Shown here: piece after piece, positions 7,555 through 15,999 of the stretch | Layout of the letters: every line of letters begins with the position of its first letter | Position numbering within the stretch: the stretch's first letter is position 1 | NCBI RefSeq assembly: GCF_008274625.1 | Contig: NZ_VTRU01000002.1 | Location: 310,001-374,000 of the forward strand | Length of the DNA stretch: 64,000 bases | Reading direction: 5' to 3' | Source of the DNA: Chryseobacterium panacisoli | Lineage (GTDB): Bacteria > Bacteroidota > Bacteroidia > Flavobacteriales > Weeksellaceae | The notes under the pieces: model-generated | Told to the model about the DNA's origin: nothing | Database searches by the model: none | The model's input: the letters and a program-made list of their open reading frames with translations, nothing else | Translations under genes and position numbers: made by a program

Positions 7555-10149
7555 TTAGAAGTTGAATGATAAGGTTGCTGCCCAAGTAGTTCCGAATCCG
7601 AAATAAGCACGGTTACCTGTTGCGATACCATTGTACATCATACCAAGTTGTTCATAAGTCTGCTTAGCAGTGTTGTTTGATCCATCAGCAAGCTTAGTTG
7701 GAACATCGTTAGCAAAAACACTTGTAGCAGAGTCAGAGATATAAATCTTATCAAACAGGTTGTAAACGTTAGCTCCGATTGTGAAATACTGAGCTTCGTT
7801 TTGTAGTCTGATTTTGTAAGAGAAACCTACATCAAATAAGTTGAAATCCGGTAATTTTAATACTCCTCTTTCCTGAGCTGAAACATTTGTAAATGTTCCT
7901 GCATCAATAGTAGAATAAAGTTTACCTACATATCTCCATGTTCCAAAGATATTAAGATCTTTTACTGGTTTTACAGTAAGTCCTAATGATGCTGTCATCT
8001 GAGGGATACTGTTGTTACTTGAACCTCCTACTTTTACTTTATCTAAATATAGTTCATTTCCTGCTGAACCAGCTAGAGTAACAGGATTGTTGTTATCATC
8101 GAAAGAAGCTACATTAGCATTTCCTTTGTAATAATAATCTCCCCAAGAGAACATCCCCTGAATTTCCAAGAAACGGTTTGGTTTGTACACTCCGTCAAAT
8201 TCTACTCCCTGGTGAACTTCAGTAATACCATTGATTTCAGAATAACCTGTGGTAGTAGAACCATCAGCTAAATTGAAAGTCTGACCTGTTTTTCTTAACC
8301 ATCTGTCTTTCCACTGTGTTCTGTATACGTTAACATTTGCAGTGAATTTTGCAGATCTGAATCCATATCCAATTTCAGCAGAAGAAATTTTTTCGTTACT
8401 TAAATAAGGATTAATAAGCTGCTGGTTACTTGGGTAAACAGTGTTTAGGAATGGCTGCTTGCTATAATAACCTAAATTAGCAAAAACGTTATGTTGCTCA
8501 TTGATGTTATAGTTAGCACCCCCTTTAATGTTATATCCGAAAATATTTTTAAATCCTGTTTTTGTGTTTACTGTTTGTCCTTTTAATGTGCTTCCGTCTA
8601 CTACGTAGTTATCAATTCTCTGATAACCCTGATTAGATACGGAACCTTGTAAGAATGCAGATAGATTGTCTTTGTTATATTCTACCTGCGCAAATCCACT
8701 GTACCAAAGTACTTCTCCATCATTGCTGTATCCTACCTGATCTTCGGCTGGAGCTAGTTTTCCTCCAAAAGGATTCCAGGTAAGTTTTTTATAATCATAA
8801 AGAGTATTTACGATTCTTGGAGCAGGTAAGTTTTTGTTAGCGTTATCCTTGTATCCTGCAGCTCCATAAAGGTCTGTAAGAACCTGATAGTGGTAGCCAT
8901 AGTAATATCTGTCATCTGTACCTATTGAGAAGTTCCAGTTGTCATTGATTTTGTGTTGGAAGTTAGCTAAGATACCATACCAGTTGTGAGAGTTGATATT
9001 TGATCTACGAACCAAAGTACTTCCTGCACCAGCAGTATTTAAGTTAACTGCTGCGTTAGCTGCAAAAATAGCGTCATAGTTGAAGTGACCTGCTGCATCA
9101 TAGAAGTCAGTCATTCCTTTTCCACCTACTCTACCTAAATCACCTGTTCCACCACCTCTACCGTTAGACATGTATAAAACTGTACTTAATTTAGACTTTT
9201 CACTCATAGTCCAGTCCCAGTTCAACATCATTACCGGCTTAGCATAATAGTTTGATCTGTTTGCTAAAGCAACTTTGTTCCCGTTAGCATCAGTATAGTA
9301 TCCAAAGTCTGAATTGTATCTTCTGTAAGGAGATCCATCATGATCCGGGTTATAGTTGATGTAGTTTTGGATTGTAGGAGCAAAAGTTCTTTGATCGTGC
9401 CACTGAGGAGCAGATGTTATTGTGAACTGTAAGTTATGTTTTTTATTGATTTCATAACCTAATGCAAAGAAATATGCATAAGATTCATAATCAGTATTTT
9501 CAATATAAGTACCTCCGGCTTGTCTGCTCATTAAGAATGATGCAGATACACCATCTTTAGATTTTCCAGTATTGTAAGAAAATGAAGTTTTTAAATAATC
9601 GTTGTTACCAACACCTAATCTGATTACCCCTCCTCTTTTCATATCAGCAGAACGGGTAAGGAAGTTTACTGTACCTCCTACAGAAGCAATAGCTAATTTA
9701 GAAGAACCTAAACCTCTCTGAACTTGTAATGTACTTGTTACATCAGATAAACCAGTCCAGTTTGAGAAATAAACAGCACCACCTTCCATATCGTTAACTG
9801 GCATACCGTTTACCATTACAGCGATGTTTCTAGATTCGAAACCTCTGATTGTAAGACCTCCATCACCAAAACCACCTCCGGATTTTGTAGCGTAAACAGA
9901 TGGAGTAGTGTTCAAAATCTCAGGTAATTCCTGGTTACCTAATCTTTCTGCTAGTTGTGCTGCTTTAATGGTAGAAGCAGCAACAGGTGTTTTTCTATCT
10001 TTAGCGATATCCGTAACACCTCTTAAGATTACCTCCTCAATGTCCTTGGATTTAGTTTTCGTAGAATCCTGAACCTCTTGAGCGTAATAAACACTAGCTG
10101 TAGATAATGTAATTACCGCAGTCAGTATTGATTTGTTGATTAATTTCAT
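7555..10149 (-). CDS. TonB-dependent outer-membrane receptor
   Basis: This 864-residue protein has a signal peptide (residues 1-23, ending YYAQ), a TonB-box-like EEVILRG near 38-44, a plug domain (about 55-175) with TIRGFESRNIAVMVNG, and a long beta-barrel ending in Phe (LSFNF), as outer-membrane barrels do. It carries out TonB-driven uptake of a ligand that cannot be named. The carboxypeptidase-like N-terminal domain common in SusC-type proteins is missing, and no SusD gene is adjacent, so an iron-chelate or small-molecule receptor is more likely than a glycan importer. The barrel is rich in Tyr and Asn, typical for Bacteroidota. Confidence 0.93.
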   Translation of the reverse strand: MKLINKSILTAVITLSTASVYYAQEVQDSTKTKSKDIEEVILRGVTDIAKDRKTPVAASTIKAAQLAERLGNQELPEILNTTPSVYATKSGGGFGDGGLTIRGFESRNIAVMVNGMPVNDMEGGAVYFSNWTGLSDVTSTLQVQRGLGSSKLAIASVGGTVNFLTRSADMKRGGVIRLGVGNNDYLKTSFSYNTGKSKDGVSASFLMSRQAGGTYIENTDYESYAYFFALGYEINKKHNLQFTITSAPQWHDQRTFAPTIQNYINYNPDHDGSPYRRYNSDFGYYTDANGNKVALANRSNYYAKPVMMLNWDWTMSEKSKLSTVLYMSNGRGGGTGDLGRVGGKGMTDFYDAAGHFNYDAIFAANAAVNLNTAGAGSTLVRRSNINSHNWYGILANFQHKINDNWNFSIGTDDRYYYGYHYQVLTDLYGAAGYKDNANKNLPAPRIVNTLYDYKKLTWNPFGGKLAPAEDQVGYSNDGEVLWYSGFAQVEYNKDNLSAFLQGSVSNQGYQRIDNYVVDGSTLKGQTVNTKTGFKNIFGYNIKGGANYNINEQHNVFANLGYYSKQPFLNTVYPSNQQLINPYLSNEKISSAEIGYGFRSAKFTANVNVYRTQWKDRWLRKTGQTFNLADGSTTTGYSEINGITEVHQGVEFDGVYKPNRFLEIQGMFSWGDYYYKGNANVASFDDNNNPVTLAGSAGNELYLDKVKVGGSSNNSIPQMTASLGLTVKPVKDLNIFGTWRYVGKLYSTIDAGTFTNVSAQERGVLKLPDFNLFDVGFSYKIRLQNEAQYFTIGANVYNLFDKIYISDSATSVFANDVPTKLADGSNNTAKQTYEQLGMMYNGIATGNRAYFGFGTTWAATLSFNF

Positions 10150-10357
10150 AATCGTTAGTAATAGTTAGATTTAATTTTCTGCAAAATTCGCAAAATAAAA
10201 TTTAACTATTATTAACTCAATGTTAATTTTTAATCAGTCTTAATAATGTTAAAGTGTTAAAAACCAGCATTATGGCTAAAAATTGAATTTTTTTATGAAA
10301 AAAGTCATGTTATTGAATTTTTAACAAAGTGGGGGTGTTTTTGTTAAAAATTCAACG

Positions 10358-11218
10358 CTATTTCACTGCTTTGAGACTCAAATCTATATTCTCAGCAGAG
10401 TGTGTAAGGGCACCTACAGAGATAAATGTCACCCCTGTTGAAGCAATTTCTTTAAGCATATCACGGGTAATTCCACCGGAAGCTTCAGACTCACATGAGC
10501 CGTTGATCATTTTTACAGCCTGCTTCATGGTCTTTACGTCCATATTATCAAGCATGATTCTGTCAACCTTTGCATTGATAGCTTCCTGAACTTCTTCAAG
10601 GTTTCTTGTTTCAACCTCTATTTTTAACTTTTTTTTGTTCTTTTTAACGTAATTCTTTGCCATTGCCACTGCATTGGTGATGCTTCCATTGTAGTCGATA
10701 TGGTTATCTTTCAGCATGATCATGTCATAAAGACCATATCTGTGATTGGTTCCACCACCTATGGCAACCGCCCATTTTTCACACATTCTGAAGTTAGGAG
10801 TTGTTTTTCTTGTATCTAAAAGTTTAGTTTTTGTGCCTACCAATCTTGAGTCCCAGTCATGGGTAAGAGTAGCAATACCGCTCATTCTCTGCATACAGTT
10901 AAGAACGAATCTTTCTGTGGAAAGGATAGATCTTGCACTTCCTGTTACAATAAGTGCCACATCTCCGAATTTACAAGGAGTTCCGTCTTTAATGAAAACT
11001 TCCACTTTCAGATTTTTGTCAAAAGTTTTGAAAATGATTTCTGCCAGCTCAACACCCGCAAGAATACAATTCTGTTTTACTAAAAGCTTAGCACTTTGCA
11101 CAAGATCCTGTGGAATGGTAGACAAAGTAGAGTGATCTCCATCCTGGATATCTTCTTCAAGGGCGTTTTTTATAAATGTCTTTAATGCTTTATCTGTTAC
11201 GTAGGCTGGTCTTTTCAT
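10358..11218 (-). CDS. nadC: Quinolinate phosphoribosyltransferase
   Basis: This 286-residue enzyme converts quinolinate and PRPP to nicotinate mononucleotide in de novo NAD synthesis. Conserved segments are LDTRKTTPNFR at residues 134-144, GGGTNHRYGLYDMIMLKDNHI-like residues at about 154-174, EVETRNLEE near 200, and SGGI near the C-terminus. It lies 12 bases downstream of nadB on the same strand, so the two form an operon. nadA is not in this window. The 208-base gap on its other side, toward the TonB receptor, is AT-rich and shows no gene. Confidence 0.96.
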   Translation of the reverse strand: MKRPAYVTDKALKTFIKNALEEDIQDGDHSTLSTIPQDLVQSAKLLVKQNCILAGVELAEIIFKTFDKNLKVEVFIKDGTPCKFGDVALIVTGSARSILSTERFVLNCMQRMSGIATLTHDWDSRLVGTKTKLLDTRKTTPNFRMCEKWAVAIGGGTNHRYGLYDMIMLKDNHIDYNGSITNAVAMAKNYVKKNKKKLKIEVETRNLEEVQEAINAKVDRIMLDNMDVKTMKQAVKMINGSCESEASGGITRDMLKEIASTGVTFISVGALTHSAENIDLSLKAVK

Positions 11219-11230
11219 TTTGTGATGCTT

Positions 11231-12802
11231 TTAGGCTAAATCTTTATTATAAAACGCTCCCTTATTTTCCGTCATTTCCATGGATTGGGTAATGATAAGG
11301 TGGGCAACGGTTGTTAAGTTTCTTAATTCTGACAATTGCGGAGAAAGTATAGAGTAATGATAGATTTCGTCTACGGCAGCAGCAATCTCCTGATGTTTCT
11401 GTAGTGCCATATTCAGACGTCTGTTGCTTCTTACAATACCTACCAGGTCGCTCATCATTTCCTGAAGCTGCTTTCTGAGATAGCTTACGATGACCATTTC
11501 GTCCATGATTTTCATTCCTTCTTCATTCCACTCCGGAACGGCTTTCAGGTCATCAAAGTTGAAACTGTTTTCATTCAGAAGGGCTACTGTTTTCATGGCA
11601 GCGTTGTGTCCGAAAACCAAACCTTCAAGCAATGAATTGGAAGCAAGTCTGTTGGCTCCGTGAAGTCCTGAGTTGGTACATTCACCCACAGCAAAAAGAT
11701 TTCTGATGGAGGACTGTCCGTCTCTGTCAACTTCAATACCTCCCATTAAATAATGGCAGGCCGGTACAACGGGGATCAATTGTGTGAAGGGATCAATTCC
11801 TTCGTCTCTGCATTTTTTATAAATATTAGGGAAATGTTCTAAGAATTTTTCATGGTTCATTTCTTTGCAGTCTAAACCAACAAATTCGTCTCCGGTAATT
11901 TTCATTTCGGCGTCGATGGCTCTTGCAACGATATCTCTGGATGCTAATTCTTCACGTTCATCATATTTATGCATGAATTTTTCGCCCCTTTTGGTTCTTA
12001 ATTTCGCTCCGTCTCCACGAACTGCTTCCGAAATTAAAAACAACATTCCATCCATTTTGCTGTACAAAGCTGTTGGGTGAAACTGGTAATACTGCATATT
12101 GGAAACATTTCCTTTTGCACGGGCTACAAAGGCAATTCCATCTCCTGTAGCAATGGTAGGGTTGGTAGTGTTTTTATAAACATGTCCGGCACCTCCTGTG
12201 GCAACCAGTGTTATTTTAGAAGTAATTTTTTTGATGGTCTTGGACTTTTCATCCAGAATATATGCACCATAGCAATGAATATCTCCTTCGTTGAGCTCTT
12301 TTCCGGGAACATGGTGCTGTGTAATGATATCAATGACATAGTGATGGTCGAGAATTTCAATATTCGGGCTGTTATTGGCTGTTTCCAGCAAAGCTCTTTC
12401 AATTTCAAAACCTGTAATATCTTTGTGGTGTACGATTCTGTTTTCAGTATGGCCACCTTCTCTTCCTAAAGCGAATTCACCATTTTTCATATCGAAATTT
12501 GCGCCCCATTCTACAATTTCTTTAAATCTTTTTGGAGCTTCCGTAACGACCATTTCTACGACATCGCGTTTGTTCTCACCGTCTCCGGCGCGCATAGTGT
12601 CTTCAATGTGTTTGCTGAAATTATCATTTTTAGAATCTGTAACTACTGCAAGACCGCCTTGTGCATATTTGGTATTGCTTTCGTCTTCGTCAGATTTGGT
12701 TACGATAATGATTTTGGCATCAGGGAGCTGTTCAGAAACTTTAATGGCATAGGAAAGTCCGGAAATGCCGGAACCGATTACTAATACATCCGCTTTTATC
12801 AT
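11231..12802 (-). CDS. nadB: L-aspartate oxidase
   Basis: This 523-residue flavoenzyme oxidises L-aspartate to iminoaspartate, the first step of NAD synthesis. The FAD-binding GSGISGLS is at residues 10-17. Other family marks are the TKYAQGG stretch near 43-50, the SEAVRGDGA region near 262-270 and the C-terminal HGANRLASNSLLEGLVFG near 381-398. The helical C-terminal domain (about 420-520) is complete. It is the partner of nadC, 12 bases downstream. The nitroreductase gene lies 32 bases upstream and could share the transcript. Confidence 0.96.
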   Translation of the reverse strand: MIKADVLVIGSGISGLSYAIKVSEQLPDAKIIIVTKSDEDESNTKYAQGGLAVVTDSKNDNFSKHIEDTMRAGDGENKRDVVEMVVTEAPKRFKEIVEWGANFDMKNGEFALGREGGHTENRIVHHKDITGFEIERALLETANNSPNIEILDHHYVIDIITQHHVPGKELNEGDIHCYGAYILDEKSKTIKKITSKITLVATGGAGHVYKNTTNPTIATGDGIAFVARAKGNVSNMQYYQFHPTALYSKMDGMLFLISEAVRGDGAKLRTKRGEKFMHKYDEREELASRDIVARAIDAEMKITGDEFVGLDCKEMNHEKFLEHFPNIYKKCRDEGIDPFTQLIPVVPACHYLMGGIEVDRDGQSSIRNLFAVGECTNSGLHGANRLASNSLLEGLVFGHNAAMKTVALLNENSFNFDDLKAVPEWNEEGMKIMDEMVIVSYLRKQLQEMMSDLVGIVRSNRRLNMALQKHQEIAAAVDEIYHYSILSPQLSELRNLTTVAHLIITQSMEMTENKGAFYNKDLA

Positions 12803-12834
12803 ATGCTTGCTTTAGGTACAATCGTTTGAAACGA

Positions 12835-13461
12835 TTAAATAAATTTAAACAATTTTTCGTTTGGTTTCCTTACTTTTTTCATGTGCTGAAAATGGTCTTC
12901 TTCAGAACGGTAGCCTAAAGCGAGGGTAACGGTTACTTTTTCTGTTTCGGGATTGATATTCAGAATTTCTTCTATAAGATCCTGGCGAAAGCCTTCCATA
13001 GGGCAGGAGTCTATATTTTCAATAGCGGCGGCATACATAAGATTGGCCAATACTATATAGGATTGTTTTTCTGCCCAATTGAAGATTTCATCCTCTGTTT
13101 TCTGGGTGATATGCTGATTAATACTGTTTCTGAAAGGATCCAGTTTCTCAACAGGAGTGTCTCTTACTTCAGAAATATGATTAAAATATCCCCGGATATA
13201 GTTCTCTTCAATAATTTTCTTTGAAATAATAACGATAAGATGAGAACAGGTGGAAATCTGAGAAGGATTATAGAAAGCCGGAATCAGTTTCTGCTTCATT
13301 TCTTCACTCTCAACAATCACAATTTTATAGGGCTGAAGTCCCAGCGAGCTGGCAGACAGCTTTCCTGACTCAAGAATATTGTGAAGAGTTTCCTGAGGAA
13401 TAATCTGATGATTGAATTTTTTCACAGAATATCTTCTGCTTAAAGCTTCCAAATAATTCAT
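12835..13461 (-). CDS. Nitroreductase family NAD(P)H-dependent oxidoreductase
   Basis: This 208-residue FMN-dependent protein is of the nitroreductase (NfsB-like) family. The N-terminal RRYSVKKFN near residues 9-17 supplies the usual FMN-phosphate contacts, SSLGLQPYKIV at 38-48 is the next conserved block, and the C-terminus has ALGYRSEEDH near 181-190. Such enzymes reduce quinones, nitroaromatics or flavin-type substrates; the physiological substrate is unknown. Position just before nadB-nadC may mean cotranscription, with the promoter box 4 bases before this ATG driving all three. Confidence 0.88.
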   Translation of the reverse strand: MNYLEALSRRYSVKKFNHQIIPQETLHNILESGKLSASSLGLQPYKIVIVESEEMKQKLIPAFYNPSQISTCSHLIVIISKKIIEENYIRGYFNHISEVRDTPVEKLDPFRNSINQHITQKTEDEIFNWAEKQSYIVLANLMYAAAIENIDSCPMEGFRQDLIEEILNINPETEKVTVTLALGYRSEEDHFQHMKKVRKPNEKLFKFI

Positions 13462-13465
13462 AGGA

Positions 13466-13473
13466 CAAATTTA
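13466..13473 (-). promoter_or_regulatory. TAAATTTG -7 box before the nitroreductase gene
   Basis: A perfect TAnnTTTG match on the minus strand ending only 4 bases before the ATG at 13461. It implies a leaderless or nearly leaderless mRNA. Confidence 0.6.
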
Positions 13474-13534
13474 AGAATTGAATATGAATAAAGAGTCTTT
13501 AAAATGAAATATCTCCGCCCTGTTAATACAAAAA

Positions 13535-13559
13535 AATCACCCTGGCTGGCAGGGTGATT
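13535..13559 (-). terminator. Terminator after the first lectin-type T9SS protein
   Basis: A perfect 10-bp stem AATCACCCTG with its complement around a five-base loop. On the minus strand it is followed by an A/T stretch with six T. It lies 25 bases past the stop at 13584. Confidence 0.8.
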
Positions 13560-13583
13560 CTTTTGATGTGATGGAAAGTGTAA

Positions 13584-15842
13584 TTATTCTCTGTTTTTTA
13601 CAACAATCCAGCCTGAGAATTTTATCGGAGTACTGTTTTTATTATTTTCATTCCATGAAACAGAATACCAGTAGTTTCCTGTAGGAACTTTTTTACTTCC
13701 ATTAGTGGTACCTGCCCATTTGTAGCCATTGGTTTTATCGGCCTGGAACATTTTGTAGCCATATCTGTCGAAGATGCCTATTTCCAGATTCTGTTTGTTG
13801 GCCAACGCAGAATAATCAACAAAATCATTAATACCGTCATCATTAGGAGTGATCACGTTGATCAGATTAGGTACAGTAATATTAACTTCAACAGGAACAC
13901 AATTATAACCGTCTCTTACATATATTTTAGCCTCACCTCTGGCAATATTAGTAAAGATATTAGAATCCTGCCAATTGATATTATCCATAGAATATTGGTA
14001 AGGAGGAGTTCCGCCATTGGCATACACTGTCACTGTGCTTCCTGAAATATCAACAGTGGTAATAACCGGATTATCAGAAGGATATACTGTCACTTTTTGT
14101 GTGGCAATACAATCTCCTGTTTTAAGTTTTACCCAATAAGTACCTACGCCTACATTCTTGATAGATTGAGTGGTCGCTCCCGTGCTCCATTCATAGCTTT
14201 TGAAGCCAGCGCCAGCATCTAATGTTGTTGTATTTTCTATACAGATCGTCTGATCCAGTAATGTTCTTGAGAAGACTGGTGGTATGACTGTTAAAGTAAC
14301 TTTAGCAATTGAATAACATCCGTTTGCGTTGAATACTTTAATGTAAACAACTCCATTAGGAGCAATATATGCTGCGGGAGTAGAAATTGCATTAGTTCCA
14401 CTGATGGCATCAGCCAATGAAGGGTAGTATTCTTTATTAAGCCCACCTTGAGAAACGATGGCTCCTGTAAGGTTAAAAGATGCCATAGATGGATTGGTTT
14501 CTATAAAGCAGGATTTTATTTCAACATCATTGACAACAACGACAGGGTAGATGTTAAGTGTAATTTTAGCTGTACTTACACAACCTTGAGGAGTCGTTAC
14601 TCTTACATATATTGTAGCTGCTGCAGATGCATAGGCAGAAGGATTTGTAATCTGATTCGTGCCATTATTCAGGTCGTACAGAGTAGGGTAGAATTCTTTG
14701 GTAGTTCCGGCAACAGTTGTTACAGCAGCAGAGTTAAGATCAAAGGTTGCTGTTCCGGCATTGTTATTATTACATCCGGAAAGTGTGGCGTCCGTTGCTG
14801 CAAAGGGAGTAGGATTAAGCTGAATAACACCGTCACCATTGTCACAAAGAGTAGAAGTCGGGTCTTTTACAATAACCTTGATGGTGGTGTTTCCTGAATA
14901 TTGGAAACTTGCAGGATTGGCGATAGGGGTAGAACTTCCTAAAACATAATAAGTGAAAATATAGTTTCCAGGATTATTCACAAATTGAGAGTTAAAAGAA
15001 GTAAGATCTACTACACCATTTCCGGTAGCGGGATTTGTACATACGAAAGGAGTTACCGTATTACTTAAAATAGGAACTTTATCTACATATACTTTAACAT
15101 CTTTAATAGAATGTCTCGCGCTGGCACCTCCGGTTGCTGCAGAGAAACCAAAATATCCCTGTGACATTCCTACCGCACCTCCGGAAGGAGCAAAAGACTG
15201 ATCTACGATAAGTACACCGTTGATTCTTACTTTGATGATCCAGTTTGTTGGGTTGGTAAGGTCTGTTTCTCCGTTTACTTCAACATGTCTGTAAGTATCT
15301 CCTACAAACGGTTGAGTAGCGATAAGATCAGGAGAATGGTATGTACTTCCAGGAGTAGTGTTGAATTCAATATTGTTACCAGCTGTATTATTGGTGCCGT
15401 AAAGAATATGAACTTTACTCATTTGCCCCTCCGTAGTGTTGTTGAAGATATCAAAACCAACCATTAGCCCGGAAGCATTCGCCGGGATACCAAGTCCTCC
15501 TCCTGAAACGAATCCTGTAGGCGGATTGGCAAGATACCAGAAAGTAAAGCCATCTCCTTTTCCAAACTGAGTAGTTCCGTTTCCGTCAATTCTGAAATCG
15601 AATTCCACTTTCCATTTATCACAATAGCTCAGGGTAATAGGAGTGGATAATTTTACAGCCCCGTATCTGCTGGTCTGATCGGTTGTAAGTCTTACAAAGT
15701 CTCCGCTTACTACAGCATCAGAGACAAGATCCCAGCCTGTTGTATTTACAGGATTTCCGGTAAGTTGATATGTTTGTGAAAATAACCTTCCCGGCAAGCA
15801 TGATAAGATAGTAAGTAAAAAAATGAGTATATTTTTTTTCAT
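13584..15842 (-). CDS. L-type lectin-domain protein with T9SS type B sorting domain
   Basis: This 752-residue secreted protein has a signal peptide (1-22), an L-type lectin-like beta-sandwich (about 25-255: DFRIDGNG, GDGFTFWYLANPP, GFDIFNN), several repeats with GCNNN and GC-type pairs, and a C-terminal domain beginning NLINVITPNDDGINDFVDYS. The latter is the gliding-motility-type, type B sorting domain of the type IX secretion system. It probably acts as a surface or released carbohydrate-binding adhesin. Its N-half resembles the 16000-18258 protein, but from the CFIE repeat (about nucleotide 14520) onward it resembles the 22956-25028 protein. Confidence 0.88.
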   Translation of the reverse strand: MKKNILIFLLTILSCLPGRLFSQTYQLTGNPVNTTGWDLVSDAVVSGDFVRLTTDQTSRYGAVKLSTPITLSYCDKWKVEFDFRIDGNGTTQFGKGDGFTFWYLANPPTGFVSGGGLGIPANASGLMVGFDIFNNTTEGQMSKVHILYGTNNTAGNNIEFNTTPGSTYHSPDLIATQPFVGDTYRHVEVNGETDLTNPTNWIIKVRINGVLIVDQSFAPSGGAVGMSQGYFGFSAATGGASARHSIKDVKVYVDKVPILSNTVTPFVCTNPATGNGVVDLTSFNSQFVNNPGNYIFTYYVLGSSTPIANPASFQYSGNTTIKVIVKDPTSTLCDNGDGVIQLNPTPFAATDATLSGCNNNNAGTATFDLNSAAVTTVAGTTKEFYPTLYDLNNGTNQITNPSAYASAAATIYVRVTTPQGCVSTAKITLNIYPVVVVNDVEIKSCFIETNPSMASFNLTGAIVSQGGLNKEYYPSLADAISGTNAISTPAAYIAPNGVVYIKVFNANGCYSIAKVTLTVIPPVFSRTLLDQTICIENTTTLDAGAGFKSYEWSTGATTQSIKNVGVGTYWVKLKTGDCIATQKVTVYPSDNPVITTVDISGSTVTVYANGGTPPYQYSMDNINWQDSNIFTNIARGEAKIYVRDGYNCVPVEVNITVPNLINVITPNDDGINDFVDYSALANKQNLEIGIFDRYGYKMFQADKTNGYKWAGTTNGSKKVPTGNYWYSVSWNENNKNSTPIKFSGWIVVKNRE

Positions 15843-15962
15843 AGTGGATGGATTATGATGTTGTTTGTTTTTTGATATAAAATTGATTTTGTTACATGTG
15901 TAATTTGATCATAAAAGCAATATTTAATTTTAAATTCCGGAGGTGAAGATTCTTTTAATACC

Positions 15963-15988
15963 GAAACTACCCCATATGAGGTAGTTTC
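15963..15988 (-). terminator. Hairpin after the second lectin-type gene
   Basis: A perfect 9-bp stem GAAACTACC with its complement and an eight-base loop, 12 bases past the stop at 16000. The following T-run is weak, so termination efficiency is uncertain. Confidence 0.55.
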
Positions 15989-15999
15989 TGATACTAAAT

